From NCBI GenBank assembly GCA_015231885.1, contig JADGAT010000004.1:29369-93368 (forward strand): a stretch of DNA of 64,000 bases. The letters run 5' to 3'. The notes under the pieces were generated by a model. That model worked only from the letters and a program-made list of their open reading frames with translations, searched no databases and had not been told where the DNA came from. Both the position numbers and the translations under genes were made by a program. This document shows, in pieces, positions 1-11,617 of the stretch (its first letter is position 1; the number at the start of each line of letters is the position of its first letter). This stretch comes from SAR324 cluster bacterium. Lineage in GTDB: Bacteria > SAR324 > NAC60-12.

Positions 1-478
1 AAGCTTTATAACAGGTTTCCATGTCCGTTAAGTTTAGGTTGGTCATCATGTTGGAGAGGAGAGTGAGGAACCTGTTTCCAATAGAATGCCAAAAATACAG
101 GACCCGATGGGAATCACTGCCAACAAAACGTGACCCGTAAACAACATCGGCCTTGTTATCCAAAATGGGCTGAAGGAGCCTGTTGTATTCCTGTGGATCA
201 TATTCCAAATCCGCATCCTGGATCAGGACAATGTCTCCGGTGGCTGCAGAAAAACCGGTTCTCAGCGCTGCTCCTTTGCCACGGTTGAGCGCATGATAAA
301 TGACTTGATCGACTTGGCTCTCGACGCTCCTTTTTAAAACGTCAGCAGTACCGTCGGTAGAGGCATCATCCACAATGATGATCTCTTTGTTTTTCACAGG
401 AGCCTCCTTAACAGCCTGTATCAATTTTTCAACGGTTTCAGCTTCATTAAAACAAGGGATAACAATTGATACTTTCAT
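1..478 (-). CDS. Family 2 glycosyltransferase (DPM1-like), C-terminus cut off by the window edge
   Basis: The reading frame opens with ATG at 478 and is still open at base 1, so about 159 residues are seen. The protein begins [12 protein letters not shown], followed by the [11 protein letters not shown] nucleotide-sugar loop, the acidic QDADLEYDP metal-binding motif and DMETCYKA near the edge. These are hallmarks of GT-A glycosyltransferases of the dolichyl-phosphate mannose synthase type, which move a hexose from a nucleotide sugar to a polyprenyl phosphate on the cytoplasmic side of the membrane. It starts 4 bases after the hemC stop, so it is probably co-transcribed with hemA-hemC. The family is clear; the acceptor and any C-terminal membrane domain lie outside the window. 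Confidence 0.88.
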   Translation of the reverse strand, partial: MKVSIVIPCFNEAETVEKLIQAVKEAPVKNKEIIIVDDASTDGTADVLKRSVESQVDQVIYHALNRGKGAALRTGFSAATGDIVLIQDADLEYDPQEYNRLLQPILDNKADVVYGSRFVGSDSHRVLYFWHSIGNRFLTLLSNMMTNLNLTDMETCYKA

Positions 479-482
479 GATT

Positions 483-1403
483 TCATCCTTCAAGTGATTG
501 TAAGATTTCTTTTCCACCATTATCCAGTATTTGTTGTGCAATCGAATTGCCCAAAGATTCTGCATCAGAACGATTGGATGCAGCCTTTCGTCGGATAACG
601 TGTGTTCCGCAGGGACTGGCGACCAGAGCAGTGAGCCGCAGTTGGTTCTCAACAATTATACAATGACCCGCCAGTGGTATTTGGCAGTTTCCTTCCAGCG
701 CTTTCAAAAGGGCCCGTTCGGCGTCCAAACAATCAGCGGTATTGATATCGTGTAAATGATGGAGGTATGATAAAGTTTTTTTGTCCCCAATGCGGGTTTC
801 TATTCCAATGGTTCCCTGGGCAACAGCAGGCAACATGATGGAAAATGGGATGGACTGCCGAATATGCTCAGACAATCCCAGGCGTTTCATTCCGGCCACT
901 GCCATGATGGCAGCATCGTATTCGTGGTTGAGAATTTTTTTCAGTCGTGTGTCGACGTTACCACGCAGGTTTTTGATTTGCAGGTCTGGACGAAATGCTT
1001 TCAGTTGTGCTCCTCTCCGTAGTGAGCTCGTCCCGATGACTGCATTTTTCGGCAATTCATCGAGGGTTGATATTTGGGATGAAACCAGCCCATCGTATGC
1101 ATTTTCACGCTTGGTGATGATTTGGATCTCCAAGCCATCGGGCAACAGACCAGGAACATCTTTCATACTGTGTACGGCCATGTCGGTTTGATTTTCCATC
1201 ATTGCCGTTTCCAATTCCTTGACAAATAGTCCTTTACCTCCGATTGTTGACAAGGGGCGGTCCAGTATTTTGTCTCCCTGGGTTTTAATAATGACTAACT
1301 CAATATGAATCGAGGGATGCCTGGCAAGAATTTGATCTCTAATCCAGTTTGCCTGCCAAATGGCTAATTGACTGCCTCGTGTTCCGATACGTAGTGTTTC
1401 CAT
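483..1403 (-). CDS. hemC: Porphobilinogen deaminase (hydroxymethylbilane synthase)
   Basis: This cytosolic enzyme polymerises four porphobilinogens into hydroxymethylbilane in tetrapyrrole synthesis. The 306-residue protein starts [14 protein letters not shown], the usual N-terminus of the family. It carries HSMKDVP with the catalytic aspartate near residue 82, LRGNVDTRL near 146-154, and the dipyrromethane-cofactor cysteine at about 240 in the motif EGNCQIP. Most family members have EGGCQ, so Asn replaces the usual Gly beside the cofactor Cys. Length is normal. It lies 39 bases downstream of hemA on the same strand, the common hemA-hemC order of the C5 pathway. Confidence 0.97.
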   Translation of the reverse strand: METLRIGTRGSQLAIWQANWIRDQILARHPSIHIELVIIKTQGDKILDRPLSTIGGKGLFVKELETAMMENQTDMAVHSMKDVPGLLPDGLEIQIITKRENAYDGLVSSQISTLDELPKNAVIGTSSLRRGAQLKAFRPDLQIKNLRGNVDTRLKKILNHEYDAAIMAVAGMKRLGLSEHIRQSIPFSIMLPAVAQGTIGIETRIGDKKTLSYLHHLHDINTADCLDAERALLKALEGNCQIPLAGHCIIVENQLRLTALVASPCGTHVIRRKAASNRSDAESLGNSIAQQILDNGGKEILQSLEG

Positions 1404-1442
1404 AGAATATGCTGTCAGTTTTAAAAAAATAGGGTAATTCTT

Positions 1443-2774
1443 TCAAGGTGATGTTGATTTCTTTTTAATCAGTTGGAGAGAGGGGGTGGACGATGATTCT
1501 TCTACAGAAAAATGAGGTGGTGATAATTCAAATAATTGGTTTAATATATCCAGATAAAGATAACCATCCTCTTGGTTACTAAACTTTCTCAGGTTACAAG
1601 TGGGGGTATGTAATAATTTGTGCAGGATGGTATGAACCAAGCGCTCCACTTGTTCTTTTTGCTCGGGTGATAGTGTATTTAATTTCTGAAATGCTTTCTC
1701 CAATTCATCAAAGCCGATCTGATGGAAAGAATTCCGCAATGCTCGAATGGCAGGAACTGCAGATAGTGTTTTGAACCAGTTGTTCAGCTTTTCAGCTTCT
1801 TCTTCAATAATATCTTCAGCCAATTCTGCTTGACGCAAGCGTTCTTTCCGATTGTCCTCAATGATATTTTGTAAGTCGTCAATATCATAAGAGTAGACAT
1901 TGGCAATTTCATTGAGGCGTGGATCAATATCTCTGGGAACTGCAATATCAATAAAAAACATCGCCCGTCCTTTACGCCGTTTGATGCTCTGTTTGACGAT
2001 ATCGTAGTTGATGATGAAATTGTGCGCGCCCGTTGAGCCGATAATGATGTCGGCATTATCGAGATAATTCGAAAGTTGTTCGAATCGGATGGCCGATCCC
2101 TGGTATTGTTCAGCCAGAATGACAGCATTGGAAAACGTGCGATTGGTGACCAGCAGCTTGGAAACTCCATTTTTTATGAAATGTTTGGCGGCCAATTCCG
2201 CCATTTCTCCGGCTCCAATGATCATGACGGTTTGTTCAGAAAGGTCACTGAAAATACGTTTTGCCAACTCGACTGCCGCAAAACTGATGGAAACGGCAAA
2301 ATGGGCAATTTGTGTTTCAGTACGGATCCGTTTTGCTGTTGAAAAAGCACGGGGAAAGAGTCCTTTAAAAAATGAACCAATGTATTCATTTTCCAAAAAA
2401 TACTGGTAGGCGGTCTTGACCTGGCCTTGAATTTGAGGTTCTCCAATGATCATGGAGTCTAAGCTGGAAGTCACTCGGAATAAATGTTTAACGGCTTCTT
2501 CATCGTATGCTGGATAACAAAGTTCCTCGAGCTCTGGCAAATTATAGTGTGCGATCAGTTGTTTTAGAAGAATGCCTAACGTAGATCGGGTGTTCGGGGC
2601 AACAAAATAAAATTCGGTACGGTTGCAGGTAGAAAGTATGGACAATTCCTGTAAAGCCAGATCACGGCAGAGTCTATCGGCCAATTCCAGCTGGTCGGTT
2701 TGTGGTATCGCTAATTGTTCCCTGATTTCAATGGAGGTCTTTCGATAGTTCCATCCTAATACAGCAAACTTCAT
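1443..2774 (-). CDS. hemA: Glutamyl-tRNA reductase
   Basis: This enzyme reduces glutamyl-tRNA to glutamate-1-semialdehyde with NADPH, the first committed step of tetrapyrrole synthesis by the C5 route. In the 443-residue protein the catalytic cysteine is at about 50 in LSTCNRTEFY, the substrate domain shows GEPQIQGQVK, the Rossmann NADPH site is IIGAGEMAELAAKH, and a helical dimerisation domain follows (roughly 310-420). The start is the ATG giving MKFAVLGWNYRK, typical of the family. It is divergent from pgsA and is the first gene of the hemA-hemC-glycosyltransferase run. The C-terminal 20 residues are basic and serine-rich with no known role. Confidence 0.97.
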   Translation of the reverse strand: MKFAVLGWNYRKTSIEIREQLAIPQTDQLELADRLCRDLALQELSILSTCNRTEFYFVAPNTRSTLGILLKQLIAHYNLPELEELCYPAYDEEAVKHLFRVTSSLDSMIIGEPQIQGQVKTAYQYFLENEYIGSFFKGLFPRAFSTAKRIRTETQIAHFAVSISFAAVELAKRIFSDLSEQTVMIIGAGEMAELAAKHFIKNGVSKLLVTNRTFSNAVILAEQYQGSAIRFEQLSNYLDNADIIIGSTGAHNFIINYDIVKQSIKRRKGRAMFFIDIAVPRDIDPRLNEIANVYSYDIDDLQNIIEDNRKERLRQAELAEDIIEEEAEKLNNWFKTLSAVPAIRALRNSFHQIGFDELEKAFQKLNTLSPEQKEQVERLVHTILHKLLHTPTCNLRKFSNQEDGYLYLDILNQLFELSPPHFSVEESSSTPSLQLIKKKSTSP

Positions 2775-2894
2775 GAGTTTGGTCCATGTGCTATATAAAT
2801 TGATTCAACTTGTTGAAAACGGTTGCCTAATTTTTTCATTCAGTTAAAATTTGTAGCTCTTTTGTCAATAATTCGCAATTTCGAAAAAATAAGA

Positions 2895-3464
2895 ATGATA
2901 CATTTTTTTAAAAAATGGATAACCCCCAACCAATTAACGGTTCTTCGTATTGCCCTGATTCCTGTCGTTTATTTCATGGTCACGTTAGATACCAGGAACA
3001 TGCTTTTTATCGGATGGATTCTATTCGCGTTTGCCTGTTTTACCGATTACTGGGATGGTCTGTTAGCACGGCATACAGATACTACCACAGATTTCGGCAA
3101 ATTACTCGATCCGATTGCAGATAAGATTTTAATAGCTGCTATTTTGATCCTTCTTGTCTCGATGGGAAGAGCTCCTGCTTATTTGGCAGCAATCATTATA
3201 GGACGGGAATTTGCTATCTCTGCCATGCGCTCTATTGCCGCATCAAAAGGAGTTGTCATTCCCGCCAGTTCTGGAGGGAAAATCAAAACCATCTCCCAGA
3301 TGCTGGCTGTGGGCTTTTTGATTATCCACTATGATACTTTATGGATTCCCTGCCATGCTGTGGGAACGGTGCTGCTCTGGATTGCCACAGTGATTACATT
3401 ATGGAGTGGGGTAGACTATTTTCTCGCTTTTCGTAAAGTAACGTTAACAGCTTCAGAAACCTGA
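2895..3464 (+). CDS. pgsA: CDP-diacylglycerol-glycerol-3-phosphate 3-phosphatidyltransferase
   Basis: This inner-membrane enzyme makes phosphatidylglycerol phosphate from CDP-diacylglycerol and glycerol-3-phosphate. The CDP-alcohol phosphotransferase signature is complete: TDYWDGLLAR, then eight residues, GKLLDPIAD, giving the D-x2-DG-x2-AR-x8-G-x3-D-x3-D pattern. Several hydrophobic membrane segments flank it. The frame stays open upstream to a TTG at 2823, but family members begin near (M)xxxxPNxLTxxRI. The ATG at 2895 (MIHFFKKWITPNQLTVLR) therefore fits best and gives 189 residues. The upstream ribosome binding site is weak. It stands alone, divergent from hemA and convergent with thiH. 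Confidence 0.93.
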   Translation: MIHFFKKWITPNQLTVLRIALIPVVYFMVTLDTRNMLFIGWILFAFACFTDYWDGLLARHTDTTTDFGKLLDPIADKILIAAILILLVSMGRAPAYLAAIIIGREFAISAMRSIAASKGVVIPASSGGKIKTISQMLAVGFLIIHYDTLWIPCHAVGTVLLWIATVITLWSGVDYFLAFRKVTLTASET

Positions 3465-3493
3465 CTTGTCTGCCAATAATTTTCACAAAACTA

Positions 3494-4609
3494 TCAAGTT
3501 GTCATGTCAATAGCGATATCCCAGTCTTTCCAGACCGCTTCGTATCCAGAGGATTGGAGGATGGATGCTATTTTTTGCGGGGAACGGCTATCCTCGATGG
3601 TGAATTGTTCCAATGCTTTTTCCTGCTGACTGTATCCTCCCGGGTCTGTCTTTGAACCTGCACTCATGGATGTAATGCCCAGGGCAACCACATGATCTCT
3701 GAAATTTTCGGTTTCTCGAGTCGAGAGAGACAGTTCCACATTTGCATTAAAAATACGGTAAGCACAAATCAATTGAACCATTTGACGGTTACTCAAGATC
3801 ACTTGGGGTTCTATGCAGCCTGTTGCCGGCCGAATGCGAGGAAATGAAATGGAGAACTTTGTTTTCCAATACTTCTTTTCCAGGTAATCCAGGTGCAGGC
3901 CCGTGAACCAGGAATCCGTCCTCCAATCGTCCAGTCCTAATAAACATCCCAGTCCGATCTTGTGTATTCCTGCTTGCCCTAGGCGATCAGGTGTGGTGAG
4001 TCGGTACTCAAAATCACGCTTTCTCCCTTTGGGGTGATAATTCGCATACAGTGGGCCATAAGTTTCCTGATAAACATACACAGCACTCAAACCTGCCGCA
4101 ATCAACTGACAGTATTCTGATTCTTTCAGTGGCTGAACTTCCATTGAAATTTGGGAAAAAAAAGGACGAATCGCATCCAGGATTTCCTGGAAATATGACA
4201 AATCCACATGGGTTGATTCCCCTGTCACTAAGAGAATGTGATCAAAACCATAACCTTTGATGATGTCTACCTCAGAAAGCACTTGTTCAGGGGTCAGCGT
4301 CAGTCTGTTTATTGGATTGGTCAGACTGAATCCGCAATAGGTGCAAATATTCTGGCACTCATTGGATAAGTAGAGAGGAATGTACATTTGAATAACTTTT
4401 CCAAACCGGCGTTGAGTGATTTTTTGACTCAGCACCGCCATCTCTTCTAAGAACGATTCTGCAGCTGGTGAGAGAAGTGCCATGAAATCATGTAAATCCC
4501 GTTTCCCTTTTTTGTGGAGAGCAAAGCGAACATCAGCGCCTTCTTTTCCATAGATTTGCTGAGAAATTTCTTCCCATGTGTACTGCCCAAAAATTTCCTG
4601 AAAAGTCAT
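3494..4609 (-). CDS. thiH: 2-iminoacetate synthase ThiH (radical SAM tyrosine lyase)
   Basis: ThiH cleaves tyrosine to p-cresol and dehydroglycine, which feeds thiazole formation by ThiG. The 371-residue protein has the radical SAM cluster motif CX3CX2C in CQNICTYCGF, followed by LLVTGES (SAM-binding region) and the family C-terminal domain with MSAGSKTDPGGY. Length matches E. coli ThiH (about 377). It is the last gene of the thiamine operon, 9 bases downstream of thiG. Choice of the tyrosine-lyase route rather than the oxygen-dependent glycine oxidase ThiO suggests that thiazole can be made without oxygen; this last point is inference. Confidence 0.96.
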   Translation of the reverse strand: MTFQEIFGQYTWEEISQQIYGKEGADVRFALHKKGKRDLHDFMALLSPAAESFLEEMAVLSQKITQRRFGKVIQMYIPLYLSNECQNICTYCGFSLTNPINRLTLTPEQVLSEVDIIKGYGFDHILLVTGESTHVDLSYFQEILDAIRPFFSQISMEVQPLKESEYCQLIAAGLSAVYVYQETYGPLYANYHPKGRKRDFEYRLTTPDRLGQAGIHKIGLGCLLGLDDWRTDSWFTGLHLDYLEKKYWKTKFSISFPRIRPATGCIEPQVILSNRQMVQLICAYRIFNANVELSLSTRETENFRDHVVALGITSMSAGSKTDPGGYSQQEKALEQFTIEDSRSPQKIASILQSSGYEAVWKDWDIAIDMTT

Positions 4610-4618
4610 GGATTTTTC

Positions 4619-5383
4619 CTATGATGCATTTAGAAATTCTGTCAGAGACGTGGCATTTGCGATCTTGGTGACAGGGCCCAATCCGGCTTCAAAGGCATTT
4701 CTTCCTGCAATGACAGCTTGCCGAAATGCATCTGCCATCATAATGGGATTTCTTGCAACTGCAATGGCTGAGTTGACAAGTACGGCATCAGCGCCCATTT
4801 CCATCGCAGCGGCTGCATGTGAAGGGGCCCCCAAACCCGCATCAATAACAACGGGTACATTACTTTGCTCAATAATAATTTCTAACATGGCTTTGGTCTC
4901 CAATCCCTGGTTGCTGCCAATAGGGGCTCCCAGTGGCATGACCGCGGAGGTGCCCGCTTCTTCCAGCCTTTTACACAACACCGGATCAGCATTGATATAC
5001 GGTAAAACAATAAAGCCCTTTTTGGCAAGTTCTTCGGTGGCTGACAAGGTTTCGACAGGATCGGGTAATAAGTACCGCGGATCCGGATGAATTTCCAGCT
5101 TAACCCAGTTGGTCTCCAGGGCTTCTCTAGCCAGCTCGGCTAAAAAAACGGCTTCTTTGGCTGTGCGGACCCCTGAGGTATTAGGCAGCAGATTGACGTT
5201 CTCTACATTCAAATAGTTGAGCATCGAATCGTCCTGTCCTTGCAGTTTCACTCGTTTGAGCGCAACAGTTACCAACTCTGATTGAGATACCACGAGAGAC
5301 TCGTGCATGACCTCATTGGAACTGAATTTTCCCGTACCAAGAAAGAGCCTGGAATGGAATGACTTTCCTTGAATTGTGAGCAT
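4619..5383 (-). CDS. thiG: Thiazole synthase ThiG
   Basis: ThiG condenses 1-deoxy-xylulose-5-phosphate, dehydroglycine and the sulfur carried by ThiS thiocarboxylate into the thiazole phosphate of thiamine. The TIM-barrel protein shows the Schiff-base lysine in [11 protein letters not shown] (about residue 95), [11 protein letters not shown] and the phosphate-binding [12 protein letters not shown]. The open frame extends to a TTG at 5401, but the ATG at 5383 has a good ribosome binding site (GAAGGA, about 8 bases upstream) and gives 254 residues, matching the family length of about 256. It follows thiC directly and precedes thiH. Confidence 0.96.
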   Translation of the reverse strand: MLTIQGKSFHSRLFLGTGKFSSNEVMHESLVVSQSELVTVALKRVKLQGQDDSMLNYLNVENVNLLPNTSGVRTAKEAVFLAELAREALETNWVKLEIHPDPRYLLPDPVETLSATEELAKKGFIVLPYINADPVLCKRLEEAGTSAVMPLGAPIGSNQGLETKAMLEIIIEQSNVPVVIDAGLGAPSHAAAAMEMGADAVLVNSAIAVARNPIMMADAFRQAVIAGRNAFEAGLGPVTKIANATSLTEFLNAS

Positions 5384-5401
5384 AGTAGTTCTTTCCTTCA
5401 A

Positions 5402-7382
<1,981 letters not shown>

Positions 7383-7399
7383 GATCCTCCCTGTTGAGT

Positions 7400-8227
7400 T
7401 TAAGGCATATTCAGGCGCCTGTTAAAAAAATGAGGCAGAGGGCCATTCCCTTTTCCAATTTTCCAATTTTTTCCGGCAAGCAGTGCCCCTGTCAGGTAGG
7501 CTTTTCCCTGCTGGACGGCGTCCGTCAAAGACGACCCTGCTGCTAAATAAGCAGCAATAGCCGCAGAAAGAGTACAGCCGGTACCATGGGTATTGAGGGT
7601 TTTTACTCTTTCATGGGTAAACCAGTTGAAAACAAATTCGCCTGTTCTTGTTTTAGAAATTAAACAATCGCCGCATTCATTTCCTGCGGTATGCCCCCCT
7701 TTGATCAAGACGGCGGAAGGGCCCATCTCGATGATTTTCTTTCCTCCCTGCTCAATTTCATCTCTGGTATGAAGCGTTGCTCCTGCCAATGATTGAGCTT
7801 CTGCCAAATTTGGAGTGAGCAGCGTGACCAAAGGAAAAAGTACCTGAATCATTGTTTGTCGTGCCTCTTCGGTCAGCAATGGCGTGCCGGAAGATGAACA
7901 TAAAATGGGATCAAGCAAAATCCATTTTCCTGAGAATACACGCAGATGGTGTTGAATCGCGAAAATAATTTCGGTTTGATACAACATTCCAATTTTGATC
8001 GCATCGATTTGAAAATCATCCAAAAGCGTTTTCAGCTGCAGGGAAACAAAGTCAGCGGCAACCGGATAAATTCCTTCCACACGGCTCGTATTTTGTGCTG
8101 TTAGGGCCGTGATGACTGATAACCCGTAACTTCCCAAACTGGCAAATGTTTTCAGATCTGCTTGGATTCCAGCACCACCGCCACTGTCGGAACCAGCAAT
8201 GGTCATACAGACAGGAGTCCTGCTCAT
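7400..8227 (-). CDS. thiD: Hydroxymethylpyrimidine/phosphomethylpyrimidine kinase ThiD
   Basis: ThiD phosphorylates HMP and HMP-P to HMP pyrophosphate, the pyrimidine partner for ThiE. The 275-residue ribokinase-fold protein starts with the family signature [19 protein letters not shown] near residues 8-26, has VLIKGGH for phosphate binding, and ends with the anion-hole and catalytic base region [15 protein letters not shown]. Start and stop fit closely: the thiE stop is at 8228-8230 and the thiD ATG at 8227, so the two are translationally coupled. Confidence 0.96.
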   Translation of the reverse strand: MSRTPVCMTIAGSDSGGGAGIQADLKTFASLGSYGLSVITALTAQNTSRVEGIYPVAADFVSLQLKTLLDDFQIDAIKIGMLYQTEIIFAIQHHLRVFSGKWILLDPILCSSSGTPLLTEEARQTMIQVLFPLVTLLTPNLAEAQSLAGATLHTRDEIEQGGKKIIEMGPSAVLIKGGHTAGNECGDCLISKTRTGEFVFNWFTHERVKTLNTHGTGCTLSAAIAAYLAAGSSLTDAVQQGKAYLTGALLAGKNWKIGKGNGPLPHFFNRRLNMP

Positions 8228-8872
8228 TTATTTTAAATCTTTCTGCAGCCGACCAAATTCATGGACGTATTTTTCAGCTTCCTCATGAATGTTCTCAGCC
8301 TGCATGATTCCTCGAATTAATCCAAAACAACCGACTCCTGTTTGTGCGATCTGGTATAAATTATTCAGTTCAATTCCTCCTATTGCAACAATGGGTAATC
8401 CTTGAGCCTGTAAAAGAATCTGAGTGAGAAGATCTATACCCACAACATGGTCTGGGACTTCTTTGCAGTCGGTTTCAAAAACAGGGCCCACGGAAAGATA
8501 GCTGATCTTTTCTTCAAGGGCTTTCTGTGCTTGAGCATAGGAATGAGAAGATTTGCCAATGATTTTATCACCTATAATCGACCGGGCCTCTTGCACACTC
8601 ATGTCATCAGGGCCCAAATGCACTCCATCGGCATGGCTTTGCATGGCTAAATCAGGGCGATCGTTGAGGATGTATGTGACATGATACTTATAGGCCAGTT
8701 CACGTACCCTCAAGCTCAATTCCAAATGCTCTTTATCAGAAAGATCATCCTTGACCCTGAGCTGAAACAGGCGAACTCCTCCGAGAAATGCTTGTTCCAC
8801 CGCTTCTATAAAAGACGGAATAGAGCGGTGGAAGCGTAATCCTGCTACCAGGTAAACACCTTCGATGGACAT
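8228..8872 (-). CDS. thiE: Thiamine phosphate synthase ThiE
   Basis: ThiE couples HMP pyrophosphate to thiazole phosphate, giving thiamine phosphate. In the 214-residue TIM barrel the substrate-binding stretches are FQLRVKD (Q and R/K contacts), [31 protein letters not shown] and AIGGI. It is the first gene of the thiamine operon, 136 bases downstream of the riboswitch aptamer. The ribosome binding site is poor, which fits control of initiation or elongation by the leader. Confidence 0.95.
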   Translation of the reverse strand: MSIEGVYLVAGLRFHRSIPSFIEAVEQAFLGGVRLFQLRVKDDLSDKEHLELSLRVRELAYKYHVTYILNDRPDLAMQSHADGVHLGPDDMSVQEARSIIGDKIIGKSSHSYAQAQKALEEKISYLSVGPVFETDCKEVPDHVVGIDLLTQILLQAQGLPIVAIGGIELNNLYQIAQTGVGCFGLIRGIMQAENIHEEAEKYVHEFGRLQKDLK

Positions 8873-8955
8873 GTTTTTTCTTATCAGAAATGAAAAAAGT
8901 AATGACCTGAAAAATACTAGAGGGAGAAAACAGGAAGTGGAAGTAATTTTTTATT

Positions 8956-8995
8956 CAAAAACTACTAAGCAGCCTTTGAGCAGAGTGTTCAAAGG
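8956..8995 (-). promoter_or_regulatory. Hairpin in the expression platform of the TPP riboswitch
   Basis: Just downstream of the aptamer the minus strand can form a perfect 7-bp stem, CCTTTGA (8995-8989) with TCAAAGG (8979-8973), with a 9-base loop. A short T-run follows 12 bases later (8960-8956). The gap makes it an imperfect intrinsic terminator. It could be the off-state structure of the switch, but this is inference. Confidence 0.5.
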
Positions 8996-9008
8996 ATGTA
9001 ACTTCAAG

Positions 9009-9083
9009 TCGACGTCCCTACGCTGGCATTAACCAGATCAGGTTCGGCGAGTGTGATCTCAGCATAAAGCACCCCGCGTCATT
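9009..9083 (-). promoter_or_regulatory. TPP riboswitch (THI element)
   Basis: On the minus strand the sequence contains all conserved blocks of the thiamine pyrophosphate aptamer in order: CGGGGTGC, GCTGAGA, ACCTGATCTGG, TAATGCCAGCG and TAGGGA. A closing P1 stem can form between GACG at the 5' end and CGTC at the 3' end. It precedes the thiE-thiD-thiS-thiC-thiG-thiH operon, so it should repress that operon when TPP is plentiful. The usual loop between GCTGAGA and ACCTGATCTGG is short here (CACACTCGCCGA). Confidence 0.97.
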
Positions 9084-9091
9084 TTTGTGAA

Positions 9092-9119
9092 ATTGTCCCT
9101 TTTTCTAAAAAACAGTCAA
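9092..9119 (-). promoter_or_regulatory. Putative sigma-70 promoter of the thiamine operon
   Basis: On the minus strand TTGACT (9119-9114) is followed after 16 bases by GACAAT (9097-9092). These match the -35 box in five of six positions and the -10 box in four of six. Transcription would start a few bases before the TPP aptamer, which is the expected position. Confidence 0.5.
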
Positions 9120-9157
9120 GTCTTCTGTTTTTAAAACAATTTTTTCAAGCCTGAAAA

Positions 9158-10123
9158 TCATTCGAAGCCTGTCATTTGAAAATATTCTATAATTCGTTTT
9201 TCTGACCAAACGTAAGATTTGCAAGGCCAGCTCCCGCTAATGAAGCCCACATGCCCGCCCGCGGGTAAAAGATCGAGTGTGATGGAAGCAGAGAGATCTT
9301 CAGGTTGAGGAATCGCCTCAGGTGTCATAAAAGGGTCGTCTTCTGAGTGGATCATCAATGTGGGGATTTGAATATCGCGGAGGTATTGTTTGCTGCTGAC
9401 TACCGAGTAATAATGGTCCACATTCTCAAATCCATGTAAAACGGCCGTTACCTTATCATCAAACTCTCTAATGGAACGGATGGAGCGGATGGAAGTGGGA
9501 GGAAAAGGAGGAGGGAGCTGCTCAAATTTCCGTAGCGCAGATTGACGCAATTTTTGCAGTAAATGCCAATGATAAATTCTAGAAAACCCATGCTCCAATG
9601 TATGAATGGCATTGTGAAAGTCAAACGGGACGGAAACAACGGCTGCCGCATGCAAGGGCGTTGGTGTTTTCTGTTTTCCAGACGAACCCAGCCATTTCAG
9701 TAACACATTGCCTCCCAGCGAGTAGCCAATGGCGGCCAGTGCGCAGTCAGGCTCCCTTTGTTGTAAACATTGTATCAGGTAATCCAAATCACCAGTATCC
9801 CCTCCGTGATAGCTGCGAGCCTGGCGATTGGGTTTTGTGCTGCAATTGCGAAAATGCATCAACACACCACGCCACTGCATCTCGGTGATTGCATGTAAGA
9901 TACCCTGGGTATATCTGGAGTGAATCGAACCTTCCAGGCCGTGCAGCACAACCACAATAGGCCCCTTTGTGCCGCCAGCCCAATGTAAATCTACGAAGTC
10001 CCCATCGGGTAATTCCAACTGCTCTTCTTTAATAATGATTGCCGGTGTTTTTCGCAGCAGAGCGGCCCATAATGTCTGACTGTGCCCGTTCGGCAGCCAC
10101 CAGGCTGGTTTATAAGGGTGCAT
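9158..10123 (-). CDS. YheT-family alpha/beta hydrolase
   Basis: The 321-residue protein matches the YheT (UPF0017) hydrolase family. It begins with the family-specific WWLPNGHSQTLWA, then VVVLHGLEGS, MHFRNCS, and the nucleophile elbow GYSLGG with the serine near 135. A likely acid lies in HSEDDPFM and the histidine in GGHVGFI. Family members are esterase-like enzymes of the cytosol or membrane face with no settled natural substrate. The gene stands alone between the thiamine operon and plsC. The ATG at 10123 matches the usual N-terminus. Confidence 0.88.
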   Translation of the reverse strand: MHPYKPAWWLPNGHSQTLWAALLRKTPAIIIKEEQLELPDGDFVDLHWAGGTKGPIVVVLHGLEGSIHSRYTQGILHAITEMQWRGVLMHFRNCSTKPNRQARSYHGGDTGDLDYLIQCLQQREPDCALAAIGYSLGGNVLLKWLGSSGKQKTPTPLHAAAVVSVPFDFHNAIHTLEHGFSRIYHWHLLQKLRQSALRKFEQLPPPFPPTSIRSIRSIREFDDKVTAVLHGFENVDHYYSVVSSKQYLRDIQIPTLMIHSEDDPFMTPEAIPQPEDLSASITLDLLPAGGHVGFISGSWPCKSYVWSEKRIIEYFQMTGFE

Positions 10124-10271
10124 CGTGGAAAATTGAAAACTTGATTTGTTGTTTGCCGATCAATATAATATTAATTTTATATCCTCTCCTGACACATTTC
10201 TTGAATGCGTTTGTATACACAACTCCCTGAATAAACTACCGCTAAATTCTTAAGGAATCAAGCAATCGCCT

Positions 10272-11012
10272 ATGATACTTCGTACACTTTGGATTTTTGT
10301 ACAAGTGATGGCAGCGACCATGCGCATTACGATACCCACCGTATATGAAACACAGCGTGGGAAATATCGACGTGAAGCGGCAGATGCCCGTTTGGCTTGG
10401 TGGTCTGCTAAGGTGTTGGGCATTACTAAAGTGTCTCACACCATTTTTAATCCATTTCAAGTGGAGTTGAAACCAGGAAAACCTTATGTGATCATGAGCA
10501 ATCATGGGAGTTTTTACGATATTCCTCTGGTGTATACAGGATTTTTGGGGAGTATTCGTATGCTGGCCAAAAAAGAACTGTTTCGGATTCCATTTTTAGG
10601 AAGCGGGATGGGTGCCTCAGAATTTATTTCAGTCGATCGTCATAATCGTCAGCAGGCGCTTCTGGATTTGGAGAATGCTCGCCAAAAAATGGTGAGCGGC
10701 ATTACTATCTGGCTAGCTCCTGAAGGGACACGCTCTCGTTCCGGAAAGTTGCAACCCTTCAAAAAAGGAGGGTTCAAACTGGCGCTGCAGATGGGGGCAA
10801 CCATCATTCCCATGGGAATTCGCGGTACCCGGGAAATCATGCCTCCTGATTCCTGGAGTATTCATCCGGGAAAACATGTGGAAATCCATATCGGTGAGCC
10901 CATTGATACAACGCCGTATGCTCCTGCAGTCCGTGATGAACTGATGGAGAAAGTAGCACAGCAAATTCAGAAGCTGGCCAACCTTGAAAGGCAAAAGAAA
11001 CATTCTAAATAG
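10272..11012 (+). CDS. plsC: 1-acyl-sn-glycerol-3-phosphate acyltransferase
   Basis: This enzyme acylates lysophosphatidic acid to phosphatidic acid at the inner membrane. The acyltransferase motif H-x4-D is NHGSFYD (His about 78, Asp about 83), motif III is PEGTRSRSG (about 150-158), and FKKGGFKLAL and IPMGIRGTRE follow. An N-terminal hydrophobic stretch probably anchors it. Length (246) is typical. It lies 14 bases upstream of hisB on the same strand, so the two are probably co-transcribed although their pathways differ. Confidence 0.93.
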   Translation: MILRTLWIFVQVMAATMRITIPTVYETQRGKYRREAADARLAWWSAKVLGITKVSHTIFNPFQVELKPGKPYVIMSNHGSFYDIPLVYTGFLGSIRMLAKKELFRIPFLGSGMGASEFISVDRHNRQQALLDLENARQKMVSGITIWLAPEGTRSRSGKLQPFKKGGFKLALQMGATIIPMGIRGTREIMPPDSWSIHPGKHVEIHIGEPIDTTPYAPAVRDELMEKVAQQIQKLANLERQKKHSK

Positions 11013-11026
11013 AAAGAAGATAAACC

Positions 11027-11617
11027 ATGACTCGCATTGTTAAATGTACCCGTGAGACAAAAGAAACCTCTGTTGAGTTGGAACTGAATCTGGATGGCAC
11101 AGGGCAGTATGATATTAATACCGGTATTGGATTTTTAGATCACATGCTGGAGCAGTTGTCCTTTCATGGTTTATTTGATTTGACCCTCCGCTGTAAAGGA
11201 GACTTGCACATTGACAGTCATCACACCACAGAAGACATTGCTCTGACCCTTGGTGACGCATTTTTACAAGCATTGGGGGAGAAAAAGGGTATTCGTCGCT
11301 ACGCTCATGCCTATATTCCGATGGATGAAGCATTACTTCGTACAGTAGTTGACCTCTCGGGTCGCCCTGAATTTCACTTTCAAGGAAAGTTTACGCAACT
11401 TGCATTAGGCGGGTTAGCAACTGAATTGATTCCGCACTTTTTCAAATCTTTTGCAATGGCGAGCCGTATTACTTTGCATATGGCTATTTTGTACGGAACA
11501 AATGATCATCATACGTGTGAAGGACTTTTTAAGAGCCTAGCCCGTGCTTTATATGATGCAGTACAGATAGATCCCCGAAGGGAAGTCGCAACGTCAACTA
11601 AAGGAACTTTATCGTAA
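11027..11617 (+). CDS. hisB: Imidazoleglycerol-phosphate dehydratase
   Basis: This cytosolic enzyme dehydrates imidazole-glycerol phosphate in histidine synthesis. The 196-residue monofunctional form shows the metal-binding histidine motifs DSHHTTEDIALTLG and DHHTCEGLFKSLARAL, and GIGFLDHMLEQLSFHG near the N-terminus. There is no phosphatase domain fused to it. No other his gene is in the window, so it is separated from the pathway operon. Its 3' end overlaps the convergent rsgA by 9 bases. Confidence 0.97.
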   Translation: MTRIVKCTRETKETSVELELNLDGTGQYDINTGIGFLDHMLEQLSFHGLFDLTLRCKGDLHIDSHHTTEDIALTLGDAFLQALGEKKGIRRYAHAYIPMDEALLRTVVDLSGRPEFHFQGKFTQLALGGLATELIPHFFKSFAMASRITLHMAILYGTNDHHTCEGLFKSLARALYDAVQIDPRREVATSTKGTLS

